Positions 1 through 12,673 of a stretch of DNA of 64,000 nucleotides are shown one piece after another. Each line of letters starts with the position of its first letter. Position 1 is the stretch's first letter. The DNA is from Trichosphaerium sp. ATCC 40318 (Eukaryota > Discosea > Flabellinia > Trichosidae). The notes below the pieces were generated by a model, which ran no database searches, was not told the origin of the DNA, and saw only the letters and a list, made by a program, of their open reading frames with translations. The position numbers and the translations under genes were made by a program. The DNA lies in NCBI GenBank assembly GCA_038496445.1, contig JALMLS010000228.1, positions 310,001-374,000 on the forward strand, given 5' to 3'.

Positions 1-2657
1 CTCTTTTCGAAGTACGTCTGTTGCAAAAAAGAAGAAAACCCAAAAAAAAAGAAAAAAAGAAGAAAAAAAAGGAACTCTTCACTTCTCCAGAACTTATTTA
101 TTTCTAGAACGAACCACCTGCATGGGAAGTTAAAAATAACTACCCAAATGACCTTGTGCTGAAGTATAGGATTGCTTTTTACAATCCAAGAATCGGACAA
201 AACCCAAGCCAACAAGTATGAATTCTTTTGGGTTTTTGTAAGCGTTATTTATCACTCATTGTTTTTGTAGCGAGCTATTATTGGTGTACTTAGTCATAAT
301 TCGAAACTCCCTTATGTTATTTTTGGTCCACCTGGTACAGGTAAAACTGTAACAGTCGTAGAGGCTGTGAAACAAATGTACAACAAGGCACGTGTCAGTA
401 CATCTTTCGCTCTAACTGTTCATGTTGCTGCGATGTTACACCTCCAACCTGAGGTTACTGTACTCTACTTACGTCTGATATTTTTATTAAACAGAAACAA
501 ACTGTTCTTGTTGTTGCTCCCTCTAACAGTGCCGCTGATCTTCTGGTGGAACGCTTAGGGCATGGTTAGTTAATATCTAGCTCATCTTTTCTGTTTTTTC
601 CTGATATCCTTTTTTAGGAGGGCCTATTCCTCGTACTCAGTTGTTTAGATTGAATGCGTATAGTAGGAACCCAAGAGAGGTATCAGATATTGTTAAGAAG
701 CACTCTATTATTGGAGACAATGATCGGTTTGCTATGCCAACTTTAGCTCAATTAAAAACAAAACGTGTTGTCGTATCAACTGTTGTATCAGCCGGCTACG
801 TTTATTCATTGGGGATTGAAAAAGGTACGCGGAGCAAACCCCAAGACATCTTCTAATAACTTGATCCACCACATCGTATTTTTTTCTTGTTTTTTCAGGA
901 AACGTCTTTTTTCGTAAGTGAACGATTGCTCTTTACTAATTTCTCTACTTATAAGGGTTTTACGACTGTGTAGTAGTAGATGAAGCAGGTCAAGCAACCG
1001 AACCTGAGCTGCTTATAGCAGCATCTTGCGCCGGACCAAAAACAAAACTAGTACTTGCAGGTGATCCAAAACAACTCGGTACAAAATTTCAACTAAATCA
1101 TTATGTGCCTCACTAATCGCTAAAAGGTCCTATCATCCGTTCTAAGATTGCTGTAAGCTATGATTTGCACGTGAGTCTTCTTGAAAGGCTTCACAACATA
1201 GAGCCTTACAAGTATGTCGATAACGGAGATGTCGGAACTTATTGCAATGGCTATAACAAGAACTTCATTACAAAGCTCACTTATAACTATCGATCTCATC
1301 CTACTCTTCTTAAAGTACCTTCTGCTTTATTCTACAATAATCTTTTGGAACCAAAAGCAGATCCTCTAAGGACAACTTGTTTAATGAATTTTGAGAAATT
1401 ACCAAATAACAAAATTCCTTTCATCTTTCATGGTTGTGTTCATGGGTACGTTTTCAATAAAATTATTTATCACAGCGAATGCCTAGTGTTTAAGCTAGTA
1501 AAATAGGGTAGTATCATATCTTTTATGATACATCTCTTTCTGATGAAGCATCGTTTCTTTTTTTTTTCTTAATTTGTTTGTTTCGTTTTCTCGATCTAAT
1601 TTTTTGCTTGTTTAGTAAGGATGAGAGGGAAGGTAATAGCCCTTCTTGGTTCAATGCTTTTGAAGCTAAACTAGTATTTCAATACATACAAGCACTATCT
1701 TTCATGAGAAAGAACAGACCAAGAATGGAAGAAATCGGTACACATAGTGGTTGTTCTTTTGCTAGCGTAGTGCTTTTCTTTTGCATTTTTATGTCATTGA
1801 CACGCGTATTTTTACATAGGTGTTATTGCTCCATACAATAAACAAGCAAAGAAGATACGTGATGTGTTATACGCATCTGGATATGAAGGCGTAACTGTTG
1901 GACCTGTGGAAATCTTCCAGGTACACTTTTTTATTTTTGTTTATTGAAAATCACAACTTTTTTTTGGTCAATGCTTGCTTTATGCTATGTTTGGTTTTTT
2001 ATGCATTTACCTACAATACTTCTATATATTCCATTTTTCAATTCCCTTGAAAAAAGGCCTCATAAAAATAGCATTAGTGCGAGAAAATAACAAACGAAAA
2101 AGCTTGACCTCTTTTTTTTTACCTCATTTTTACTTGATGTCAGTCTTCGTTGCTGGCTACCCTTTGTCTCAAGATTATTCTAATATTCGATATTTATAGG
2201 GCCGCGAGTATAAAGTTATAATCATAAGCACTGTAAGGTCATCTCACAAACACATTGACTTTGACTACAAGTACAACTTGGGATTCTTAAAAAATCCAAA
2301 AAGGTTCAACGTAGCTATAACAAGAGCACAAGCACTTCTCATTGTCATTGGTAATCCGCTAGTATTATCATGTGATGAAAATTGGTCTCACCTTATCGCA
2401 TACGCACTAGCAAACAAGTGTTACACAGGTACGATAGCAAGCAATAGTAGCAACCTCAAAATTCCGACAACAGAAAAAAAAAAAAGAAAATATGAGAAAA
2501 CTAACGTCAGATTATAGGAGACAGCTTCGACCCAAAGAAGGAGTTACCAGGAAATCGTATACTTGATGCGCTTCAAGTAGAACAAAATGATGATGATGAC
2601 GAGGACGTGGAGGCATTTGAACCTAACTTAGAAGCACCTTTTAACCGTAATGAATAA
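1..2657 (+). CDS. MOV10/SDE3-like superfamily 1 RNA helicase, 5' end outside window
   Basis: C-terminal helicase core of a UPF1-like SF1 enzyme, ATP-dependent RNA unwinding; the nearest group appears to be MOV10/SDE3/Armitage, which acts in small-RNA and mRNA turnover pathways. Visible motifs in order: Walker A GPPGTGKT near 331, motif Ia VVAPSNSAA near 510, DEAGQA near 978, GDPKQLGP split by an intron near 1080, LTYNYRSHP near 1275, EIFQGREYK across the intron ending 2199, and RFNVAITRAQ near 2303. First exon seen is about 107-215; roughly ten exons follow, and the frame closes with an acidic tail and TAA at 2655-2657. The intron at 388-494 must start with GC to keep frame. The N-terminal part is missing, so assignment within the UPF1-like group is inference. 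Confidence 0.9.
388..494 (+). other. GC-AG intron with GCACGTG donor
   Basis: Joining AAG (385-387) to AAACAAACT keeps the helicase frame into motif Ia (VVAPSNS). Using the GT four bases downstream brings in a stop within about ten codons, so GC is the donor. Confidence 0.85.
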
Positions 2658-2929
2658 AACTAAGGATGGAACAAATAAACTGAATAAAGAGTTCAACACA
2701 AAAAACTCCAATTAACAGAAGTCGTTTGGAAAATAAATGATTTTACTGTATTATTGAAAATACAACAACATTACTACATACGTATTTGGTACTCGCCATT
2801 TTGGGTAATGTAACGTACCTATAAAAAAATATAAGCACCAAAAAAAAAAAAAAGTTCAGTGAAGAAGAAAGAAAAGAGTGACTAAATTCAACGTTTTTTG
2901 ACTTTACAAAACGACTAGGTCATTTGTAA
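2658..2929. other. 3' intergenic spacer between convergent genes
   Basis: AT-rich stretch with AATAAA-like signals shortly after the helicase stop (aataaa near 2653, 2677 and 2732) and A-runs near 2835. No coding pattern seen. The 3' exon of the adaptor gene on the opposite strand may reach into this stretch. Confidence 0.5.
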
Positions 2930-5253
2930 TCAATACAACATTGTGCATATTGCATGTACAGGCACCGTACAAAGTTTAAATAATGAATAAAATAATGTTG
3001 TAAGTACTAAGTGTTCTTGAAAACCAAAACAAACAAAAAAAAAAGATAAAAAAAACCGTACCCAAGGTAATGCTCTATAGCCAGACTTTTCCAGAATCTT
3101 CAAGTATCGCACTTGAATACCAGATACAGTGTAATAAGGGATTTCATACTTGACTGATATTGGCTTTTTCTTTGCTGAACCATCATCTAAACCGAGCAAA
3201 AGCAAGTAAGATAATTTGCTTGTAAAAGCAAAAACCAAAAAAAACATTCTTTCACAAAAACCCTTACCATCGCTGATTGAAGGAAGACCCATATGAGCAC
3301 GCATGAGGTATTCCTTACCGCCAGGGAAATGCTTAATACTCCAAACAATAGCATCCAATTCAGGAGCGTATCTCACATCACCAACATTAGTCTAAAAAAA
3401 AACATCAACCACCTTGCTTACGATATAAAAAGAACACAAAAAAAATCCATTGCAAGTTAGTTATCAGTACCCTGAACTTTGGTGAATCAGCATCACGAGG
3501 TACTGGGATAATAATCTCTACATTATTTGCGGTAGATCGAGATTTGAATTGAGAGCGAGCCTATAGAGATAAAAAAGGTAAATATATTGCAAGTAAAGAG
3601 AAGATATTACTGTTTCTTTACAACAAAAAACCCCGGTACCTTGATGAGGTATTCTACTCTACTACGCTCGTGAATATCAACTACAGCTTCGATCCAGATC
3701 AAAGGCTTAACAGAGGTAGATAGACGGTATGACATGAGCTCAAATTCGCCATCTGAATTAGGGATTAGAGAAGGTCAAAAAACCAAAAACAAGCTTGTTT
3801 TGACTTACCTGGTGGAATAAAAGAAATAGTTCTATCAGACTCAAACTTTGATAGTTTTACGCATTGATGGAATGCTACATCTTCAAGATCGATAGCTTTT
3901 TGATTGGTTCCTGTAGAAACGAGTTAAAAATAGTAAAAATAAAAAAAACAATGACACTTACGTCTTCTGTTTTGCTCAAAAAGGATTCTGTCATTAAGAC
4001 CCAACCTCAATTCTGGCATACCACTAAGCTTAGATTTTATCCTAAAACATTATAAGCATCAAAATCAAAGCACAACTTTACACAAAGGGCAACAATAAAC
4101 GCGAAAACGTTTTCTCGTTTCACTTCTTCAAAAATAAAGGCGTACTTAACAGCACCAATAATTTCAGAGCGAATAAGTGTTCCATTGCTTGCAACAAGAA
4201 GGTTGACTTTCTCAATAACATCAAGGAATACCTAAAAGAGAATTAGACGTTAAGTTACGACTTTTTTTGTTTCAAAAAATGAGTAAAAACACCCTCAGAG
4301 GATGTCACAAACGCTCAAGTCCGCGATTTAAGATCAGGCGGGTTTTCCTAGTACCTCGTTCTTTTTGTATTTAATACCGTCTGGACGCCATCCTACGACA
4401 CCAGTAGCAGCTGTAGGTACACGCACTTCGGCTTTGTGTAGTTGATGAGATTGTTGAGTGATATACCTAAACAGACTATGAGCTAGAACAAGCGGAGTAA
4501 CAGAAAATCGCTCGGACTGAAAAAAAATCAAAAACTTTTACTAAACTTTACGAAATGCTCCGTTTCGATCAAAAAGTAGACGTTGATGTCTACAATGTAC
4601 AGTACACTGTTCGTAGGGACCGTGTCACCGGTAATTTATTTGAAAACGGGTGTAAAAACGCAACGAAAGAAAAACCAGTCGCTCCACGTACTCTTTAAGG
4701 ACTTTAGATTCAGAGAGCTGTGGGTATCCAAAGTCTATCATTTCATCAAGCAACTCGTAGGTTATTACAAAGTTATCACGTATACTCTCCTCTTCTAACG
4801 ATGAAAAGTACTCTTCTAGCACCTGGTGATGTATTTAGCGCTTGCGTTTGAGTAATACAACTTGGCAACGTTTTAGCTTATAACGAACCTGAATCAGTTT
4901 ATATATGAACATTAGAGCCATACAAGCGTCGGCGTTGTTTCTCGTCACTGTCAAGACTAAAAGGTATTTAATTCACTAATTGATCGTTGCGTAGCCAGCA
5001 CAGTAGCGTCCGCAGGGTATCTAAAAAAAAAAGAGCACTGTTTGAAACACGCACAGTAGAGATTGTTATGCTTGACGTAGATGTAATTAATACCATCGTC
5101 TTCGAATATAGGCTTTAAATTCAACTCGTCCTCTTCTGTGAGTTTTGCATTAAAACGTTCAACAGCAACTGAGGCAGGAATGTCTCCACGGTAGTCGCGT
5201 GATATAATAAGGCGCCCTCTAAGATCTAGAACAAAAAGCGCTGACACTGCCAT
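2930..5253 (-). CDS. AP-1 complex medium (mu) subunit
   Basis: Medium subunit of the AP-1 clathrin adaptor, which sorts cargo between trans-Golgi network and endosomes. Starts ATG at 5253 (MAVSALFVLDLRGR). Exons read 5253-5055, 4956-4889, 4822-4692, 4466-4355, 4231-4146, 4041-3962, 3910-3809, 3752-3640, 3560-3471, 3391-3268 and 3186-3062. The product matches AP-1 mu along its length: EEESIRDNFVITYELLDEM, WRPDGIKYKKNEV, SGMPELRLGLND, RTISFIPPDGEFELMSYRL, KSRSTANNVEI, FPGGKEYLMRAHMGLPS, EIPYYTVSGIQVRYLKI. The N-terminal longin domain and C-terminal mu-homology domain with the YxxPhi-binding half are both present. The last exon after the conserved PW is unresolved: no copy of the usual VRYITQ ending fits cleanly, so the 3' limit is approximate. 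Confidence 0.93.
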
Positions 5254-5337
5254 GTTTGAAAGTGTTACAAGACTAAACTGCCAAAGTCAACGGCTGTCTT
5301 TTGAAAAAAACGCTGAGAAATCAAAGGTGAGGACTTT
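5254..5337. promoter_or_regulatory. Divergent intergenic promoter, 84 bp
   Basis: Only 84 bp separate the start codon of the AP-1 mu gene (-) from that of the PPR-like gene (+), so both promoters must lie here or inside the first exons. No TATA box is obvious. Confidence 0.4.
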
Positions 5338-7276
5338 ATGAGGTCTTTACGTGCTCTTGGCACTTATTCAGTGCGTTATACGCGCAAACAAAGTAATTCG
5401 ATGCGCGTATGCGTCCCTTGTCAAAAGAAGATACAAAAGAGGTCTATCTTCCTCACTAGACCACTAAAAATGAGATATAGCGGGTTTATGAGGGAAGGTA
5501 ATTGATATTACCCGTTTAGGGATTCTAACAAGCTTGTAGAACCGGTAAAAAAGCTATACACACAAGGAGATTTGTATGACGAAGTCAATAAATCTGTATG
5601 TACAAGTATAGTGAAACTATATCACATTGACTGTTATTAGCTCATGAATGTACTACCTGAAGTGAAATCCGAAAAAGAAATCGCGTCGGTACACTTGACA
5701 TACACTAAACTCATAACCTAAATACAACTAGTTTGTAACCAATTTGCACAATGTAGTTATATCATACGATGTATCTATAGTCCTTCTAGAGGCTATGTTA
5801 TTAATAGGAGTTCAAAAGACGCTGGTACAGTAAAGTTCAAAAAAAAAAAACCGTTTAAATCGCTTTTCCTTCTATCAACGCGAAAAGCAGCGAGAACTAA
5901 TATGAATATCAGTACAAAGAAGTATTCTATAAAATTTCGAAAGATGTTGGATTACACGCTGAACACTATAGACTTTTTATACGTATTGGTGATGTAAGAA
6001 ATATATACGATGTAATGAAACCGTACGACAATCAATTGCAAGAAAAAAAAAATCAAAAAAAGTTGTTTTTTGCTATTCCTCTGAACCCTCACGTGATTTT
6101 TCATTATTTTTCTTAGAGTTACGTATCAATATAATAATTCCTTTTTCGTGAGAGCTCTAAGAGTTCCAGTTTTGTTTATAAATGAGAAAAAAACGAGAAT
6201 TTGAAGCAAGAAGTTTTCCGAATTTCTCAAGAAATTTAAAGATTTATTAGGTTGTAGCAACACTTATTGTATTTTTTAGGCTATACAAGGAGATGTTGTC
6301 AAAAGGAAGTGAGTATTTCAGTTTAAATTTACACGTGCAAAGAGAGAACTATAGTTTTTTGTTATTGCGACTAATAGCCTTATCTTACATGTCTTACTAG
6401 TGCTTCCTGATGTATCCACCTATAACATTATGCTTAATGCTGCAAAAAGAGAGAGAGATTATGACTTTGTACCTTATCTGCTACGTTCAGTAGATCCTGG
6501 CGCAGCTACTCTTCCAGCAAATAGATACATATCATCGAAACTTAAAAGTACGCGAACATTTTAATGTTTACAGCATTATTTCTGTCTTGTTCTTTACGGA
6601 CCTTATGTGTTTACTTTTGGAAATCTTACACTTTACCTCATCAGAATATACAGTGTATATGTGTATAGAGTATGCTTTAGCGAAATTGAATGATAATAAA
6701 GGAAGTACTGGTGACGATATTGTAGCTTATATTTTGGAAGTTTTTTTCAAAGATATACAAGTTAGAGAAGTTACTCTGAATAAAAAAATATGGCTAGCAT
6801 TAGAAGATAAGCGTTTCAAATTGATAGTACGTAATACCTTATATCTCTTACCGTTAAAAAATCCATTTTTCATTCTTTGCGTGCTGTGTAATTATACCCG
6901 CACACCATTTTATTTCTTTTTTTGTTCTTTTGTTCTTTTTTTTTTTCTAAACTCACGTTGATGTGGTGTTGAAAAAAGGTGAACGAGTTTCATCATTTCT
7001 AATCAGTTCTGATTAAAGAAGAGCGTTTGTTTAGTTGTATTTGGACAATGTTACTTTGTAACGTTACAAAACGAGTCATCTTTCTTATTTTTTTTTATGT
7101 TTTACCAACTTTTTTTTTTCTAGAAGGATGAAAACAACTTTAATGACAAACCTTTATTTCAACTATTACCAAAGTATGTGAGATATAAGCAAGATATAAA
7201 AATACAAGACATTACAGCTCCTATTAAAGAAGAATCAGAGTTTGATCCTTGGGTTGGATTAAGAGCAACAATGTAA
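5338..7276 (+). CDS. Mitochondrial pentatricopeptide-repeat-like protein
   Basis: Proposed start ATG 5338 opens an Arg/Ser-rich segment without acidic residues (MRSLRALGTYSVRYTRKQ), typical of a mitochondrial presequence. Exons that fit: to about 5490, then about 5521-5596, 5641-5693, a block near 5730, one from about 5912 (KEVFYKISKDVGLHAEHYR), about 6280-6310 (LYKEMLSKG), about 6402-6550 (LPDVSTYNIMLNAAKRERD), about 6646-6823, and a final exon from about 7124 to TAA 7274-7276. The paired-helix pattern with LYKEMLSKG followed by PDVSTYNIML is a PPR signature. PPR proteins bind organellar RNA and act in its processing, stability or translation. Repeats before and after are degenerate, so the repeat count is unclear. 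The first splice junction and start are inferred. Confidence 0.65.
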
Positions 7277-7525
7277 GATGAATAATACTAAAACATCATA
7301 AATAAAAACTTTTTGGTTTGTTGTATGTAACAAGTCTGTGCGAGTCATCTCATTGTTTAACTTTACATCAACCAGACTTTTCAAAATTAAAATGGTGGAG
7401 ATTTATTGGTATTATTCAGTTCTATGATGCATTACAGAAAGCGTTTAGCGCCACAGCATAGGTTAAACTTCACAATTGTAAAGCACGTGTTGACTTGTAT
7501 TCTTTGATGGTTTCATTTTCGTTTG

Positions 7526-9374
7526 TTAATGTATTATGTTGCCACCGAGTGAGAAAATACCTGATGGCTTGATTCTCTCCATACTTTGCCAAAAAGGAAT
7601 ACCTGGTTCAGACTGTGACATATATCCTTTCTGGAGAGAACCATGGATGTAATTGCCATCAAAGGTCAGGAAACCATTTCTGGTCCATTGTTTTTCACGT
7701 CCATGTTTCTTGCCTTCCTTGTAGTTGGTTTGCTCATTCAACTGACCGCTTTCATACCACCTTGTGTGTTCTCCTTCTTCTTTGCCGTTATCAAAAGAAG
7801 CTTGTATCTCTAATTGGCCGTTGGAGTGCCACACTCTTATTTCTCCGTGTAATTTGTTGTTGACAAAGTTGGCCTTTTGCTCCAGTTGGCCATTGTCATG
7901 CCACTTGATCAGCTTGCCTTCTAGCTCACCTTTGTCAAATTCACCAATCATCTTTACCTTCCCGTTGGCATGCCACTTCTTCAGTTCTCCATTTATTTGA
8001 CCATAAATGCATTGAGAAAAAGAGTCTAGCCGTCTTAGTCTGATTGTAGCATTTTGTTGTGAAGCACGTGAGGAGTAACAGTGTAATTTTGAGTGACTAT
8101 TGCTGTATGACGGCCTGTGATATGATTCTTTTGTTCTGTCATCCACAAAATTATACTCTACTTCCAATTGACCATTTGAATGCCAAGCCCTGTGATTTCC
8201 AGACAACCGACCAAGGACATAATTACTTTGCAGTTCAAGTTGGCCGTTGATATGCCATTTCTTGAGCTCACCATGTATCTCATCAAAGAGACAATAGCAT
8301 TGAATATTTACTTCGCCAGTCTCATACCATTCCTTGTACTCTCCGAGTTGTTTTTCTTCAGTGAAATACCTCTTTGCTTCCACTTTCCCACTCTTAAACC
8401 ATTGAGTGGTTATTCCTTTCGGTTTGCCGTCCTCAAAGTGTTGAGATAGTTTTAGTTGTCCATCATCATACCATTCTTTAAGCTCTCCTTCAATTTTACC
8501 ATTTGAGTACTGACATTGCTCTTCCAATTGGCCGTTCTGATACCAAGAACGGTAAAGCCCATCGCGGTTTTTGGGAGAGAAGCTACAGTGTGAAGACAAG
8601 TGACCGTTTTTATACCAAGATTTGCAAATTCTATGCGATTTACCAGAACGATGTCCATGTTTGTCCTCTTCAACCTCAATCTTACTTGAGAAGTGAGATT
8701 GTGTCATCAGCTGCCCGTTCTTGAACCAATGGCTGAACTTGCCATCACGTTGTCCGTGATCATAGTTGCTCTCTTCCATCAGTTGCCCATTATACCAAAC
8801 CCTGTGCTCGCCATGTAGTTCCTCCTCGAAATAGGTGCCTTTCTCTAACATTACGCCACTTTTGTCCCACTTTTCAAACCCTCCATGCATGAGGCCATCA
8901 GAGTATGTCATGCGCTTTAACATTGTTCCATTTTCGTGCCAAGACTTGAATTCTCCGTCAAGCTTGCCATTTTTGTAGGTACAATCCTCCACTAGTTGGG
9001 TTGCATGCCACTTTTTAAACTCCCCATGCTTTACACCGTGCATCCAACTCTCTTTGAGTACAATCTGTGATTTCGAATTTGTACTATCATTCTCGCTTTT
9101 GACAACTTTACGTTTTTCCCATTCCCCGTGTCGTTTCCACTTGTCGTCAAATCTGGTGGTCGTTGCCGTATGCTTAGATAACAAAGGCCACTTTAAGGAA
9201 ACTTCAGTGTCCAGATCGACTATCTCCAGTTGCAATTCGAGTGGAAGTCTCAGCAGTAGTTGCTTAGAGCTATCTATCGTTGGTTCGTTGGTCTATTGAT
9301 GCGATTAATGACTGATATAATCTTGTGCGTTGATTAATAAGTAATCGTACCTTTGTTAAAGTAGGAGGTTCCAT
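7526..9374 (-). CDS. Large MORN-type (MORN_2/YwqK-like) repeat protein with F-box-like N-terminus
   Basis: Two exons: ATG 9374 to 9351 (MEPPTLTK), a 39-nt intron 9350-9312 (GTACG donor), then one exon 9311-7526. The spliced N-terminus carries LRLPLELQLEIVDLDTEVSLK, similar to the start of an F-box (LPxEL..I). The rest is about twenty 20-24-residue units of the form G-x-x-x-x-W-x-x-x-G-x-L..., for example GELKKWHINGQLE and GEHRVWYNGQLMEE. This matches the MORN_2 repeat found in bacterial YwqK-type proteins and in many protist and giant-virus proteins. Likely a repeat scaffold binding a partner protein or membrane; if the F-box is real, a substrate adaptor for SCF ubiquitin ligase. One unit near the middle (Ser/Arg-rich, about residues 365-395) is eroded. 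Confidence 0.8.
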
Positions 9375-9781
9375 ATGCTCTATCACGTAGATTATTGGCT
9401 TTTGTAGAGGTGTTGCAATACTTGTGTGGTAATAAAATATCTGTTTATTCTGATTGAAATTAGAAAAGTCAAGAACAATCAAGATGGGAAAAAAAAATAC
9501 GTAATTCTCGTAAAAAACGCAATCAAAAATCAATCAGTTCATTGAAACAATGCTGTTCTGATGGAAAGGTGGCGTCGTTAACCCTCACTACCAAGTCCTT
9601 TTGGAGATCAACAAGTACTTCCACTATTTGCAGTTTTGTCAGTTCTAACTGCATTAACGAAGCTTTACTTTTTCGTTTTCACAACAATGCTTTTTCTTTT
9701 CGTTTAGATTTAGCAATTTGTTTTATTGTGGTTATACATTACCAGCACCAACAATAGGCGCTGGATTCGAAAGTGTCGCAG

Positions 9782-12538
9782 TCATAGGCGCATAGTTATA
9801 GGTGGGAGAGTTGTAGGAGTCAACGTTGTTGGCTTTGAGGTAGTTGGACTGTATGTTGTGAAGGTGTCAAAGCATTGCTCAAACTCACACTATAACAACA
9901 TCAAAGTAATAAATAAATTCCGCTGTAGTCTATTTTTGCTCTATTTTTATTTAACAATTCTCCACGTGCTTGGAACCTTTTTTGCTTTTTTTTTTTGGGT
10001 GTTATGTTGTACCAACATAGCAAGCAGCTACTGACTTTATAAATAAGTTTAAAAATCTGGAACCAGCGCAAGGCATCATCAAATACTCAGTATCACTAAT
10101 AGAGCTTATAGTTTTAGGTATAGTGTCCTCACTTGTTGATCCAAACGTATAGTTTACTTCCTGTCAAGAAAGTTAATGCAACAAACTTAGCCTTAAAATA
10201 TCGTTGTTTGGTTAAAAGCTATATTTATAAAACACAAAAAAGCGTACGCCAGTGTTATGTGCTATACGTTGATGGTGAATTTTGCCATTTCTTGATACTA
10301 CGAAGAAGCATTAACATATGACTTAACCATCAATTTAAGCATACCTTTAGATATCGTAAATGCTCCAGGAGAACGAGTCGAGAATCTTAAATGTATGTTA
10401 AGTTGTGCATATAGCATAGAGTGATGCAAGAAATTAATGTGAAACAATGAACGTACCTGACAAGAAAAGTACCGGCGATTTTGTTCGATAGTCTATTTTC
10501 AGCTTCTCTTGTTGTTATATCTCCATGGAACCACGGCTTGGACATCAGATCACGTATCTATTAAACAAATGAGCATACATTGAAAAAAAAGAGGCTTACC
10601 TTCTCGAATATTGCCAACTGAGACTTCTGTTCGTTGGGTACTATACAAAAACTTAACAACAAAAAACACAACAAACTTGAGTCACATACGTTCTAATGGA
10701 CCAAACCAATCTAAAAGACTTCCAAAATCTTCTATGGATACATAAAGATCACTATCTAGAGCACCTTCTTTTCGTGCTAAATGAGAGGAAGAGAGTCAGC
10801 AAACAGCGGGAGGGGAAAAATGCCCAAATTCTTACCAACTAATATCTTTAAGCATTCAATACTCTGATGTAAGTGTGTATCATTTTTAACATCAGGATGA
10901 TCCATCATGTACATATCGGATATAGGAATATGACTACTATGTATCTCCATTGCTTCACCAAATTCATCCATGAATTGCTTCCAGTGTATCCTCCCTGAAG
11001 CCTTATCATCCGCGTTAAGTTAAGTCACTCTTACACCAAGTACCTTTTTCAAAAAACAATCTGTCCAAAACTTTCTTCCTACTGGATCACGAATAGCATA
11101 ATCTACTATAATCTTATCCAATGTCGCTACTATATATCGTGCTGAAGGCCTTTACAATAGTGATTAATAAAAATAAGATAACAGAGGCCTTTTAAACGAA
11201 CCTCTCTTCTGGATCTTTAGCCCAGCACTTTTCTATTAATTCTCGAAGCCTAAGTACTACTTAGCCTCAGACAACATCACAAAAAAAAAGCGAGCGAGCA
11301 AGTACTGTGGGTTTGTATTGTTGGGTATAACAGGCCTAACATTATCATTGCATACTGCATTTACAAAAGAGTCTATATCATCAAATCCTTCCTCTTCATA
11401 TGGCTCTTCTCTAGAAACAAGTTCCCAAAGAACTAAATATTTATTTAATTGTAACGAATTATCACATGATTTTTCAGTATTCTTGTCGTGAAACACGCAC
11501 CTATACCAAAGCTATATATGTCTACCTTATGATTGTATTCCTTTTTTAGTAGAAGTTCAGGAGCCTTAAAGAAAAATTAGTCAAACAAAGAACACAAGAG
11601 TGATTGATTAAAAGTATTGCTTACCATCCAAAATAATGATCCTACTTCACCTTCATCACGCAAGCTTTCACCAAAAACAAGACGCTAACTTGTATATTAC
11701 ATACAAATGTTGGAGTGATATATTACGTACAGTTGTGAGACCAAAATCGCTCACTTTAACGCGTAAGCTTGAATCAACAAGTAAATTACTTGTCTTTAAG
11801 TCTCTGTGTACAAAACACGTGGCCCCTTCGTGCAACCAATTTAATCCAAGAGCAGCATCCTTTGCCATTCGCATACGTGTGAGCATAGTCAAATTAATAT
11901 CTGAATGTTAGAGGTTAACAAAAAAACAAACAAGTCTGAGAGATCAGTTTAAAAGTCTTTTAGACTTTGTAGTTACCTGAATCTTGCAGAATACTCTCTA
12001 GATCCATCTCCAGTAATTCGGTTACGACTGACAGTTCACCAGGAACAACTACAGCGCCCATCTAATAAATTTATGATGAATTAATTAACGTTTTTCTCTT
12101 ATTTTAATAAGGAGTATAGATTACGTACGAATAGGCATATATTTGGATGAAATATGGACGAAAGGACGCGTATCTCCTCTTTAAATTTCGCCAGTTCTTC
12201 AGCGTTTAAATCCTGCTTCAATAGTTTTTTAATGGCCACCACCTTTTCTCTACAACGCCCTGTGGATGAATTAGCGCTTAAAACTAATAATCAAGTGACA
12301 CCTTTATAAACAACGCCAAAACTGCCGTCACCGACTGCTTTCTCTATTTCTAGCTCGTGAGGAGCAATTTCAGGTGGTCCTAAACCTGTTTCCGGCATTG
12401 AAATGTTATTATACATCTGAGCGTTAATTAGAACAGTTTACGCCGACAGTTGTGTACCAGCTTTATTTTAGCTTCTTGTGAAGCTGTAGTTAACCCTTCA
12501 GTTGCTTCCTTTTCTTTTTTTTGCTTATTACGCGCCAT
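9782..12538 (-). CDS. SHK-type protein kinase with C-terminal SH2 domain
   Basis: Start ATG 12538 (MARNKQKKEKE); exons 12538-12458 and 12416-12302, then about ten more. Kinase domain: Gly loop GDGSFGVVYKG, lysine VVAIKKLLKQDL, catalytic loop VHRDLKTSNLL, SDFGLTT, APELLLKKEYNHKVDIYSFGI, then the C-lobe. Downstream is an SH2 domain: PWFHGDITTREAENRL, GTFLVR with the phosphotyrosine-binding Arg, then GAFTISK and KIHHQRI. Kinase-then-SH2 is the architecture of Dictyostelium SHK kinases, which are tyrosine-kinase-like enzymes thought to signal through phosphotyrosine. A region between kinase and SH2 (VPNEQKSQLAIFEK) is also conserved in style. The 3' end is modelled with a GC-AG intron (9969-9890) and a Thr/Pro-rich tail ending at 9782; an alternative without those introns stops at 10002. 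Confidence 0.88.
9890..9969 (-). other. GC-AG intron with GCACGTG donor (minus strand)
   Basis: Read on the minus strand: exon ending TTCCAA, donor GCACGTGG, acceptor TTATAG, next exon TGTGAGTTTGAG in phase. Using the GT at +5 gives a stop at once. The flanking mini-exon (QKRFQ) is short, so this case is weaker than the six on the plus strand. Confidence 0.55.
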
Positions 12539-12673
12539 TAGCGCCCTCATTGTGTAAGAATTTCGACAGCTTACGCTTTTAGGCTTGTGTACACTTTTAC
12601 AAAAAAAAACGACTGAAACTTAACATAAAGCCAACTGTACTCAAAAATTGTTTTATTCACAAATAACAATAGT

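Noticed and set aside
1165-1180. GCACGTGAG near 1167 as another GC donor
   Set aside because: The frame reads through as SYDLHVSLLERL, conserved in this helicase family, so it is exon.
2278-2517. Separate small gene at the helicase 3' part
   Set aside because: It is an internal exon carrying helicase motif VI (RFNVAITRAQ), continued by splicing to the stop at 2657.
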